Shown here in pieces: positions 18,978-27,047 of a stretch of DNA of 64,000 bases. The position numbers and the translations under genes are program-made. The notes beneath the pieces are model-generated. The model was not told the origin of the DNA, did no database searches, and saw only the letters and a program-made list of their open reading frames with translations. The stretch covers positions 31,583-95,582 of the forward strand of contig JBAYIE010000015.1 of assembly GCA_041665785.1 (NCBI GenBank). The letters are read 5' to 3'. Source of the stretch: JBAYIE01 sp041665785 (GTDB lineage: Bacteria > Bacteroidota > Bacteroidia > UKL13-3). Numbering within the stretch: position 1 is the first letter of the stretch; the number at the start of each line of letters is the position of its first letter.

Positions 18978-19265
18978 TTAATGTTTTCCCAGATATCCTT
19001 TTAATATTTCCACGTATTCCTCAAATGCCCTTGCTCCTTTTTTTGTTTTGCGACATACGGTAAGGGGGTAATTGTTTCGAAATGTTTTCTCAACTGTGAG
19101 GTAGCCGGCTTTTTTCAGTTTATCAATTTGCACACTGATATTGCCGGCGGTTGCTCCCGTTTTCTCACGGATATATGTAAATTCTGCTTCCTCCAGATTC
19201 ATCAGAATCGACATGATCCCTAACCGGAGTTGCGAATGCAATAAAGGATCAAGTTCCCTGAACAT
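18978..19265 (-). CDS. Winged-helix transcriptional regulator (HTH_34/ArsR-like)
   Basis: A 95-aa DNA-binding protein beginning MFRELDPLLHSQLRLGIMSIL, the usual opening of small single-domain winged-helix regulators. The recognition region includes TYIREKTGATAGNISVQI, followed by KKAGYLTVEKTF and a wing with NNYPLTVCRKTKKG. It overlaps the upstream membrane-protein gene by 17 bp. The open frame extends to 19331, but the extension lies wholly within the neighbour and lacks family similarity. As the last gene of a three-gene operon whose promoter contains a palindrome, it is a candidate autoregulator. Confidence 0.83.
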   Translation of the reverse strand: MFRELDPLLHSQLRLGIMSILMNLEEAEFTYIREKTGATAGNISVQIDKLKKAGYLTVEKTFRNNYPLTVCRKTKKGARAFEEYVEILKGYLGKH

Positions 19266-19839
19266 ATTTCTGATACCGTTTTTCCAACAGTGTTCCCGGA
19301 ATAATAAATCCACCCAATACCGCAAATGCAATCAATAACAAATGAATGCCATGATCAACCCAGAGATACCCGATGGCTGCTGCCAGCCAGTTCATATATG
19401 CTCCAAAAACCAGTGGTTTGAAACGGAGTATACTTCCCGACAGGTATAACCAAATGGCGTAAATTACCATCAGCGTTGGGTAAAATGCTTTCCACTGACT
19501 ACCTGCAGGCATAGTCAGGCAAACCAAAAACATGGAAATACTGAATGCTATAATCGTTCGTTTCAGAATGGTATCTACAAAAGATTTTGCCCTTACAACC
19601 GTATTTTTTCTGTCGTAAAATGAGCGTACGAATGTGAGGATAATTCCAGCTGGAATAGCAATTCCCCAGGGCAAACTGTGATATACATATGCGGTATATT
19701 CCAACAGATAATAATTGGCCAAAGCAGCTGCAAATACAAGCCAACCCCAAACCAAAAAATAAAACCCGTTGCTGCGGATTTCTTCTTTGGTATCCCTGAT
19801 CATTTGTTCGATCAGGGATATCGCAGATTTTTCGTCCAT
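19249..19839 (-). CDS. Polytopic membrane protein, unknown function
   Basis: A 196-aa protein with a charged N-terminus (DEKSAISLIEQMIRDTKEEI) and about five membrane-spanning segments, for example around FYFLVWGWLVFAAALANYYLL, IPAGIILTF, IIAFSISMFLVC and LLLIAFAVLGGFII. I do not recognise a defined enzyme family. Such membrane proteins are frequently paired with a winged-helix regulator in Bacteroidota, as here, where it overlaps the regulator gene. It starts 1 bp after the stop of the T9SS gene, implying one transcript. It might act as a membrane sensor or control element, which is inference only. Confidence 0.7.
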   Translation of the reverse strand: MDEKSAISLIEQMIRDTKEEIRSNGFYFLVWGWLVFAAALANYYLLEYTAYVYHSLPWGIAIPAGIILTFVRSFYDRKNTVVRAKSFVDTILKRTIIAFSISMFLVCLTMPAGSQWKAFYPTLMVIYAIWLYLSGSILRFKPLVFGAYMNWLAAAIGYLWVDHGIHLLLIAFAVLGGFIIPGTLLEKRYQKYVQGT

Positions 19840-19840
19840 A

Positions 19841-20746
19841 TTAGTTTAAAATTAATTTCTTTACAGTTACTCCGGCACTTTTATCGATAGCTTTTACCAG
19901 ATAAATTCCATTCTTCCAGTTTGAAATATCGACTACTTCTTTCTGATTGATTTCATCCTGATACCACACCAATCTTCCTGTAATATCGCTGATTTCCCAG
20001 GCAATTATATCTTTTTCCTGAGTTTCCAGTGTGAGATGTGTTGTAGCCGGATTTGGAAATATTTCAAATGCCCTTTCAATAACCTGAGTTACATTGAATA
20101 TGCCCGATGTTCCCCCAACCAAACTCATATCATCAATCCAAAACCGGCTTCCAACAGTTGGATTATAACCGTCGAAACTGGAAGAAGCGATAAAAAAAGC
20201 GGAATCCGGATTCATGGGTAAATAATATTCTAACGCGAGCTCGGCCAATTGATAAGTGGATACACTATCCTTGAAAGCTGCCGATGCCATTCCAATGGTA
20301 TCAGGTTTTTGCAAAGCTGTATTCCAACGAGTTAATAAAAACAAAACCGCACCGCTATCTCCGGGTTCCGGATCTGCTTTATAGTAAAACTTTAATTTTT
20401 CAGGTTTGCCGGTAAATGGAACTTTAATTTTATTGAAGTCCGCATCACCACTTGGTGTAATCAACGGACCGGTAGTTAATACACCGGATAAATCCCCAAA
20501 AGATGAACTTTTAGACTCCAGCAACACTGCAAAATTCCCTCCATGAGCATCGGTGGTTCGTTCCAGTGTTGGTGGCATCCCAAACATCGTTAACGTATTG
20601 AGGGAGTACCAGTTTGCAGGATTTAAATATCCTTGTGAAGAGTCCCAGGTTTCAAAATTCTCCAGCACAAATACCGGGTTTGTTTGCGCAATCATCCTGC
20701 TCATCCCGAGCAACATGAACATGATCAAAAGCCATTTATTTTTCAT
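19841..20746 (-). CDS. Secreted protein with T9SS type A sorting domain
   Basis: A 301-aa exported protein with a signal peptide (about 1-20, ending near MIAQ). The body has a beta-sandwich resembling putative carbohydrate-binding/PCMD-type domains (VLENFETWDS, GNFAVLLES, LKFYYKADPEPGDSG, FWIDDMSLVGG). The last about 75 residues (FEIFPNPATTHLTLE, ISDITGRLVW, NGIYLVKAI, VKKLILN) are a type A T9SS sorting domain, so the product is likely surface-attached or released. It heads the operon with the membrane protein and winged-helix regulator. Ligand unknown. Confidence 0.83.
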   Translation of the reverse strand: MKNKWLLIMFMLLGMSRMIAQTNPVFVLENFETWDSSQGYLNPANWYSLNTLTMFGMPPTLERTTDAHGGNFAVLLESKSSSFGDLSGVLTTGPLITPSGDADFNKIKVPFTGKPEKLKFYYKADPEPGDSGAVLFLLTRWNTALQKPDTIGMASAAFKDSVSTYQLAELALEYYLPMNPDSAFFIASSSFDGYNPTVGSRFWIDDMSLVGGTSGIFNVTQVIERAFEIFPNPATTHLTLETQEKDIIAWEISDITGRLVWYQDEINQKEVVDISNWKNGIYLVKAIDKSAGVTVKKLILN

Positions 20747-21089
20747 AATCGTAAAATGTACCCTGCAAACGTAAAGTAGTTTATACTATAAACCAAATAA
20801 TTTTATTTTATTAAACTTTAAACCCCTCCTAAACGTTCAATTATCAAGGCAAACGTAAAAAATGATACCAACGAATGCATTCAACCTATACTGCTGATAC
20901 TGATTTGATTCGGAGCAAAGGGCAGAGTAAGTATATGTTTATAAGCAAATTGAATATCATTACAGTAAAGTAATAAATGAAACCGGGTAGAATTACTCAA
21001 ACTATATTTATTTTGCTTGACTATTACGGTTTTTACGTTAATTTCATGCAAATTTGCAGCCCTTTGTTTTTCAGGAATACAATATATAG
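20747..21089. other. Intergenic region between divergent T9SS operon and rpoD
   Basis: The side next to 20746 contains the promoter and palindrome listed separately. On the rpoD side only weak matches to the -33/-7 consensus were seen (TTG at 21017, TAATTTCA at 21039), not enough for a promoter call. No small gene or RNA gene was recognised in the about 250 bp between. Confidence 0.5.
20766..20797 (-). promoter_or_regulatory. Promoter of the T9SS/membrane/regulator operon with embedded palindrome
   Basis: On the minus strand, TTTG (20797-20794) and the perfect -7 box TACGTTTG (20773-20766) are separated by 20 bp, the expected spacing. Inside that spacer sits the palindrome GTTTATA-C-TATAAAC (20779-20793), perfect over seven base pairs per arm. 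Its position would block polymerase when bound, so it is a candidate operator. Transcription would start about 12-16 bp before the ATG at 20746. Confidence 0.72.
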
Positions 21090-21953
21090 ATGAGACAGTT
21101 AAAAATATCCAAACAGTTTACCAACCGCGAAAGTAAGTCACTCGACAAATACCTGAACGAGATCAGTAAAGTTCCCATGATCGATGCACAGGAAGAAGTT
21201 GAGTTGGCCCGACGTATACGTGAAGGAGATCAGGTTGCCTTGGAGCGCCTGGTGAATGCCAATCTTCGATTTGTGGTATCGGTTTCCAAACAATATCAAA
21301 ATCAAGGCCTCACATTAGGAGATTTAATCAACGAAGGAAATCTGGGTTTGATCAAAGCCGCCAAGCGATTTGATGAAACGCGTGGATTCAAATTTATTTC
21401 CTATGCCGTATGGTGGATTCGTCAATCCATTCTCCAGGCATTGGCCGATCAATCGCGGATTGTACGTTTGCCTTTAAATAAAGTTGGTTCCATTGGCAGA
21501 ATCGGAAGTACAGCTGCAAGACTGGAGCAACGTCTCGAACGTGAACCAACCGTAGAAGAAATAGCCATTGAAATGGATCTTCCCATTCAGGAAGTTGAAA
21601 ATGCACTGCGCTCAACGGGCCGGCATTTATCTATTGATGCACCATTAACCGATGGTGAAGACAATACCTTATTGGGTATACTCGACAGCAACGACGAACC
21701 ACGTCCAGATGTGCAATTGATCAACGAATCTCTTCAGAAAGAAATAAACCGTGTAATTTCTACCTTAAGCGAAAAAGAACGCGACGTTCTTAAATTCTAT
21801 TACGGACTGGATGGTGGACCGGCACATACCCTGGAAGATATCAGCGAGAAAATCGGACTTACCCGCGAGCGTGTACGTCAGATTAAAGAAAAGGCTTTGC
21901 GTCGTTTGCGTAAATCCAGCAAGAGTAAAATCTTAAAAGCTTATTTGGGTTAA
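21090..21953 (+). CDS. rpoD: RNA polymerase primary sigma factor (RpoD/SigA)
   Basis: A 287-aa sigma-70 protein of the short Bacteroidota form without the long region 1.1. Region 1.2 (SLDKYLNEISKVPM), region 2 (NLRFVVSVSKQYQNQG, DLINEGNLGLIKAAKRFD, FISYAVWWIRQSI), region 3 (LPLNKVGSIGRI) and region 4 (LEDISEKIGLTRERVRQIKEKAL) are all present and intact. It provides general promoter recognition, including the TTG/TAnnTTTG promoters found across this window. A strong bidirectional terminator follows it. Confidence 0.96.
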   Translation: MRQLKISKQFTNRESKSLDKYLNEISKVPMIDAQEEVELARRIREGDQVALERLVNANLRFVVSVSKQYQNQGLTLGDLINEGNLGLIKAAKRFDETRGFKFISYAVWWIRQSILQALADQSRIVRLPLNKVGSIGRIGSTAARLEQRLEREPTVEEIAIEMDLPIQEVENALRSTGRHLSIDAPLTDGEDNTLLGILDSNDEPRPDVQLINESLQKEINRVISTLSEKERDVLKFYYGLDGGPAHTLEDISEKIGLTRERVRQIKEKALRRLRKSSKSKILKAYLG

Positions 21954-21965
21954 CCCTACATAAAA

Positions 21966-22002
21966 TAAAAAAAGCGGTATCGGAAGACACCGCTTTTTTT
22001 TA
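21966..22002. terminator. Bidirectional intrinsic terminator between rpoD and the T9SS repeat protein
   Basis: AGCGGTATC (21973-21981) pairs with GACACCGCT (21986-21994) around a GGAA tetraloop, with one A-C mismatch. It is flanked by an A run on the left and eight or nine T on the right, so it can stop transcription of rpoD and of the convergent gene ending at 22047. Confidence 0.88.
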
Positions 22003-22046
22003 TTTCTCTTCCAGCAGATCTGATGGAAGTGGATTTATTCAAAACA

Positions 22047-25000
22047 CTATCGCATTATTTCAAACTTAACCGGATAAACATCTTCACCGGTTTGGAGCAC
22101 TAAGGTATAAATTCCATTGGCCAGTGATGATGTTTCAATAGTCAGGTGGTGTTTCGCATTATCTTTTAAGATAACACCAGCTTCAACCTGTTCTCCCAAA
22201 ATATTATAAATCATCCAGGCTCCATTTGAGCTAAACATTTCCAGCGGATAATCAACCTGCAACTGATGATCGGCAGGTACAGGGAACAACTGAATTTGTG
22301 ATATCTGATTGACATGTGTATTCAACCCGGAGGTAGGTTGTTTGCTCAGCGTTACATTTTGTTGCAACAACGGACCTCTGCAACCCGTAGTAGCTGTTTC
22401 TCTTACGCGTACAAATCCTGCACCCGGATTATTTCCCCATTTAACCTGAATGAGGGTACCGGTTGCAGCACCCTGAATAGCTCCATTATAAGCTACCCAA
22501 TTAAACACTGAACCTGAATCGCCGCTGATCTGGAAATCGGTCGTTGCACCGGTAAAAACCGAATCAGGTCCAAGAATTGCACCTGTATTGGGCAATGGAT
22601 TAACCATGATGGAAATAGTGGATGGAATGGAAGGGCAATTACTTTTGGTTAAAACCACACTGTATGTTCCTGAGAAAGCAGGAGTAATATTTCTCAATAC
22701 CGGATTTTGAATGAATGACCCGAATCCTGCCGGTCCAATCCACGCATAATTTGCACCTGCAACAAAAGTAGCGAACAATTGTATACTGTCGCCGGCACAA
22801 AATGATGGTCCTGTTGGAAAACTAGTGACTATTGGTTCGGCAGGAATATTATTAATGAACACATGCGTAGTATCCGGTTTAGAAACACAATGACTGTCGA
22901 TGACCGTTACACTGTAAACTCCACTCATGCCAATTTTCGCGTTCAGTAAAACCGGATTTTGAGATGATGATGTAAAACCTAACGGACCTGTCCAACTGTA
23001 TGAAACATTGGGAATTGGATTTGCAGATAAGGTTAATGGATTGCCACTACAAACAGGTCCGTCGTTGGTGGCCACTGGTTCCGGAGGTAACGGATACAAT
23101 TGCACCTGAGTAGATGAAGGTTCGGAATTGCATCCATTTACTGAAATGGAAACGAAATAAGTCCCGGAAGAAATACCAAACTTTCCTTGCATCAATGGAT
23201 TCTGAAGGGTAGACAAATATCCTCCCGGTCCGGTCCATTTGTATGTTGCACCAGCAACTCCGGAGGAATTCAGTTGTACATCATTACCTTCACACACAGG
23301 ACTGTTATTGGCCGCCAGCGGAGGTGCCGGCTGCGTTTTTATATTTACATTCAATCCGGCAGCCGAAGAGGTACAACCTGAATCTGTAACGGTAACAGAA
23401 TAAATGCCGGCAATATCGGTAGTCACATTCCCCATTGCTACGGTTTGAAATCCGGATGAAAAATTGTTGGGCCCGGTCCAGCTAAAAGATCTTCCCGAAC
23501 CGGTTCCTAAAGATGAAGCGTTCAACTTCAATGTATCGCCTTCACATACCGGTGCATTATAGGTTGCAAAGGGTGTTTGAGGAATTCTGCGCACCAGTGC
23601 CTGTGTTGAAGATGTACTGGAACTTCCACATCCGGTAACATCTACGTAAACCGAATACATTCCTGATTTAGCTGAATTCATACTTTGAACAACCGGATTT
23701 TGCACATTCGACATGAAGCCCAATGGGCCCGACCAATTATAAACTGCACCTGGTATGGTGGAAGCGGTTAATACCAATGAATCTCCATCGCATAGAGGAC
23801 CACTGTTATTTACAACGGGTGCTGAAGGCAAGGTATTTATAACCACGGTAATATTTCCCGCTGTTGAAGTGCCGCAACCCGAAGTGGTTGCCGTAACACT
23901 ATAGATACCTGCATGCGTACTGCTGATATTGGTTATGGATGGGTTTTGCGCGGAAGAAGTAAAATTATTCGGACCGGTCCAGCTGTATGTTGCCCCTGAA
24001 ATACTGGATGCGGTAAGTTGCATGGTTTGACCCGGACATAAAGGTCCGTTGTATGATGCTGTTGGCGTTGGGGTGGAAGTTCCAACAACAAGCGTGGTGG
24101 TTGCTGCTGATGAATTGCATCCGTTCAGCGTAGCTATAACACTATAATTTCCTGCATCAATCAGAGTTAAGTTTGTTCGTACCGGATTTTGCGTGGTTGA
24201 TGAAAATCCATTCGGACCACTCCAGGTATAATTCGCACCAGCAATTAAAGAGGCCGTAAGACTTAATGTTTGTCCGGCACACAAAGGTCCGTTGTTGGCA
24301 GCAATCGGAGTTACCGGATTATTGTTTATGACGACCGTAGTATTGGCCGCATTGGAAGCACATCCGTTTTGCGAAACCGAAACGGAATAGATGCCGGCAA
24401 ATGAAGCCTGCACTATAGGTCGCGACAGATTTTGTGCGTTTGATGTAAACCCATTTGGGCCGGTCCATTTATAAGCCCCGTTAACACCGGTACTCGTTAG
24501 GTTAAGATTATCACCGACACATAAAGGTCCGTTATTGGCTGCTGTAGGTGCAGGTGGTATAACGTTTACCGCTACTCCGGTAGAATACGGACCAATGGTT
24601 CCGCAGCCTGCTGAAGTTATTGTTACGCTGTAAGTTCCCGAATCGACCAGCGTCATATTGGATCTGGCCGGACTTTGCAAAGAGGAAGAAAATCCATTGG
24701 GGCCGGTCCATGAATACGTGGCTCCGGCAATGGAACTCGTAGAAAGCGATAATGCCTGACCTTCGCAAATAGGGGAATTGCTGACAGCTTGTGGCGTAGA
24801 TTGAATGGCAATAGCTACCGTACTTACACTGGATGTACAATTCCCCAAAATGGCCATGAGGCTGTATGTGCCTTGATGGATAGGAGCAGCATTTGCAATG
24901 GTCGGGTGCTGCAATGTCGATGTGAATCCATTGGGGCCTGTCCAGTAATACCCCGTTGCATTGGGTAAAGTATCAGCTGAAAGTTTGACCGTATAACCTA

Positions 25001-26051
25001 TGCAAACCGGAGAATTGCTTTTCGCCGGAGTAGGTGGTGGTGCAGCTTCCAGAGCAATTGTTTTAACATCGGCACAGCCTGAAACGAATCCATAAATGGT
25101 GTCGCGTAACCTTACATTATATGGTGCCCGGTGTGTATAATTATGGCTGCCATTCAAGGCTGACCAGGTACCCGAAGTATCCCCATAAGTCCATTGACAA
25201 CTGGTATACGCAATACCGTAAAATGCACGTGTATTATAAAATTTATTGAACAAAACCCATGATGATGTATTGTTAAAGGTGATCAGATTTCCAATGCCTT
25301 TGTTGCACATGGTAGAAGGCACAAAATCCGAAGAGAGCGCATAAGAAACAAAAGGATAAAACTGGAAATCTGCATTAAAGATTGCAGAACCAACTGTAAC
25401 ATTATATCCGCGACGCCAAATGGTCCCAATCCGAACCGAGCTCAACCATTCAGAACGGCCGTTGGGTGGACTTACGGTCCAACTGTTGGTAACAACATTC
25501 ACCGTTGTTGAACTGGCAGATTCGATTGTTAATACATAAGGCGTTGATATGGTTACCGGAGAACTGAACACCACTTCTCTGCGCATATTAGCCAATAATC
25601 CTCCACCAAATGTTGTGTCGACATTCAGGGTAATGGAAGCTAAAGGCGAACCCAAAGGCATTGAATCTGAACCCGCTTCATAAATTCTACAGGTAACCGG
25701 TGTATATTGAACCGGGTTTGGAGCCACACCCAAATTAGACCAGGCGAAAAATTCAAAGCCTGAAATGGTAAGTGGTTGCTGGGCATCATACCACTGTGAA
25801 AATACATTTCCGCTTGTACTATTATTCAATGAAATAACTACAAACTGAGATGTTTTTAGATAAGGATATTTAACCGTATCTACCGTACAAGTACTGGTCT
25901 TGCCGTAAGAAGGAGGAGCTGTAGAGAACGTCCTGGGCAAATTATCGATAATGGTTACCGGAGAAGTTTGAAGACTTTGTGCAAAGGTGATTTCAATCAG
26001 GCCGGTATTCAGAACGAAAAGGGTTATCAAAAAAGTAACGAATCTTCTCAT
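22047..26051 (-). CDS. Giant T9SS type A surface protein with ten tandem Ig-like repeats
   Basis: A 1334-aa exported protein. After a signal peptide (1-24) comes an N-terminal beta-rich region (to about 330), then ten consecutive modules of about 80 aa (about 335-1150). Each module follows the pattern C-x-G-x2-hydrophobic ... Y-x-W-(T/S)-G-P-x-(G/N)-F-x-S-x2-Q-x-P ... G-x-YSV ... C. A short linker and a type A T9SS sorting domain close the protein (IQLFPVPADHQLQVD, NGIYTLVLQTG, YPVKFEIMR). It is probably a cell-surface adhesin or stalk protein. Paired cysteines in each module suggest disulfide-stabilised Ig-like folds. Confidence 0.9.
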   Translation of the reverse strand: MRRFVTFLITLFVLNTGLIEITFAQSLQTSPVTIIDNLPRTFSTAPPSYGKTSTCTVDTVKYPYLKTSQFVVISLNNSTSGNVFSQWYDAQQPLTISGFEFFAWSNLGVAPNPVQYTPVTCRIYEAGSDSMPLGSPLASITLNVDTTFGGGLLANMRREVVFSSPVTISTPYVLTIESASSTTVNVVTNSWTVSPPNGRSEWLSSVRIGTIWRRGYNVTVGSAIFNADFQFYPFVSYALSSDFVPSTMCNKGIGNLITFNNTSSWVLFNKFYNTRAFYGIAYTSCQWTYGDTSGTWSALNGSHNYTHRAPYNVRLRDTIYGFVSGCADVKTIALEAAPPPTPAKSNSPVCIGYTVKLSADTLPNATGYYWTGPNGFTSTLQHPTIANAAPIHQGTYSLMAILGNCTSSVSTVAIAIQSTPQAVSNSPICEGQALSLSTSSIAGATYSWTGPNGFSSSLQSPARSNMTLVDSGTYSVTITSAGCGTIGPYSTGVAVNVIPPAPTAANNGPLCVGDNLNLTSTGVNGAYKWTGPNGFTSNAQNLSRPIVQASFAGIYSVSVSQNGCASNAANTTVVINNNPVTPIAANNGPLCAGQTLSLTASLIAGANYTWSGPNGFSSTTQNPVRTNLTLIDAGNYSVIATLNGCNSSAATTTLVVGTSTPTPTASYNGPLCPGQTMQLTASSISGATYSWTGPNNFTSSAQNPSITNISSTHAGIYSVTATTSGCGTSTAGNITVVINTLPSAPVVNNSGPLCDGDSLVLTASTIPGAVYNWSGPLGFMSNVQNPVVQSMNSAKSGMYSVYVDVTGCGSSSTSSTQALVRRIPQTPFATYNAPVCEGDTLKLNASSLGTGSGRSFSWTGPNNFSSGFQTVAMGNVTTDIAGIYSVTVTDSGCTSSAAGLNVNIKTQPAPPLAANNSPVCEGNDVQLNSSGVAGATYKWTGPGGYLSTLQNPLMQGKFGISSGTYFVSISVNGCNSEPSSTQVQLYPLPPEPVATNDGPVCSGNPLTLSANPIPNVSYSWTGPLGFTSSSQNPVLLNAKIGMSGVYSVTVIDSHCVSKPDTTHVFINNIPAEPIVTSFPTGPSFCAGDSIQLFATFVAGANYAWIGPAGFGSFIQNPVLRNITPAFSGTYSVVLTKSNCPSIPSTISIMVNPLPNTGAILGPDSVFTGATTDFQISGDSGSVFNWVAYNGAIQGAATGTLIQVKWGNNPGAGFVRVRETATTGCRGPLLQQNVTLSKQPTSGLNTHVNQISQIQLFPVPADHQLQVDYPLEMFSSNGAWMIYNILGEQVEAGVILKDNAKHHLTIETSSLANGIYTLVLQTGEDVYPVKFEIMR

Positions 26052-26200
26052 AACATGATGTGTTGGTCTATCGAATCTAAATATAAAAAATTGAAAATCT
26101 ATTCATTGTGTTTGTCATTTTCAATACTTTAAGTAAACACTTGTTAGGTTTATAAGAGAATTGAATTTTATACGTATAGTAGAATACCCTTACAATCAAG

Positions 26201-26230
26201 TTGCATTTTTAAGAATTAACCCTACCTTTA
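26201..26230 (+). promoter_or_regulatory. Bacteroidota-type promoter before the coiled-coil protein gene
   Basis: TTG (26201-26203) and TACCTTTA (26223-26230, one base from TAnnTTTG) are separated by 19 bp, the optimal spacing. The predicted start lies about 17 bp before the ATG at 26252. Confidence 0.6.
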
Positions 26231-26251
26231 ATTCGTAATTCCAAAAGCTGT

Positions 26252-26992
26252 ATGAAAAAAATACTCGTTGCTTTTTTGCTGGTTCTCTCCTTCTATCCTT
26301 TGTTGTTGCAGGCACAATCCAGAAAACCAAAGCCTGCAGCGGTAGCACCTACGCCACCCCGTCCGCGTGTACCACCACCACAATATTTACTGAAAAAAGA
26401 CTTTGATGCTAAATTTTCTGAATTGGAAAGCAGGGTAAGATCTGCTCAAAATGCAGGTGCTTCTGCACGAAATCAGGCGAGTATGTATGGTGACTCTATA
26501 CAGTCGATGAGTTATAAAATCTCTGAAATAGAAAGCATATTAAATTCAGCCAACTTTAAGATTACATTGAATGAAGATTCATTGAAAACAACCCAATCGC
26601 GTATCGATGAACTTAGGGCAGATGCCGACAAAACCTACAAGGAGATCAATGCCAAAGCGGCAGATCAGGCCATGCTTATCTGGGTACTGCTAGGGTTGTG
26701 TATAGTTCTACCGGGAATCGTGTTTGCTATAATGCTGATGCAAAACCGTAAAATACATCTCGAATTACGCAACCTGAGTGAAAGAGTCAGCAACGATTTA
26801 CAAAAGAACTATATCAGCCTTCAGGATGCGATGAAATCATTAAGAACCAATGTTGAAGGCGAAGTATACAGTATTAAGGCTGATGCACACCACAAGTTGG
26901 TTCAGGAAACAGATGTGCTGAAGCGGAATATACGAGACTTGCAAAGTGCTCTTGATCAAAAGCAGGATAAACCGGTGGAAACCGGAGAGTAA
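26252..26992 (+). CDS. Membrane-anchored coiled-coil protein, unknown function
   Basis: A 246-aa protein I do not recognise. It has a signal peptide (about 1-22), a proline-rich stretch (24-44, KPKPAAVAPTPPRPRVPPP), a long polar helical region with heptad-like spacing (48-130), one transmembrane helix (about 141-163, MLIWVLLGLCIVLPGIVFAI) and a second coiled coil (165-240). This layout places the first coiled coil outside the cytoplasm and the second inside. It has its own promoter and stands alone between a convergent hutH and a divergent T9SS gene. A scaffold or envelope-linking role is conceivable but unsupported. Confidence 0.75.
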   Translation: MKKILVAFLLVLSFYPLLLQAQSRKPKPAAVAPTPPRPRVPPPQYLLKKDFDAKFSELESRVRSAQNAGASARNQASMYGDSIQSMSYKISEIESILNSANFKITLNEDSLKTTQSRIDELRADADKTYKEINAKAADQAMLIWVLLGLCIVLPGIVFAIMLMQNRKIHLELRNLSERVSNDLQKNYISLQDAMKSLRTNVEGEVYSIKADAHHKLVQETDVLKRNIRDLQSALDQKQDKPVETGE

Positions 26993-27047
26993 TCTTGTTG
27001 AAATAAGTTTGAGTTATTTGGGAAATAGCTTTTCCCTCTAAACGCAA

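Noticed and set aside
21017..21046. rpoD promoter TTG-N19-TAATTTCA
   Set aside because: The -7 box matches only four of six fixed positions; could be chance in AT-rich DNA.
27020..27036. Hairpin GGGAAA-TAGCT-TTTCCC between convergent genes as a terminator
   Set aside because: Only six base pairs and no T tract; too weak to list as a terminator.
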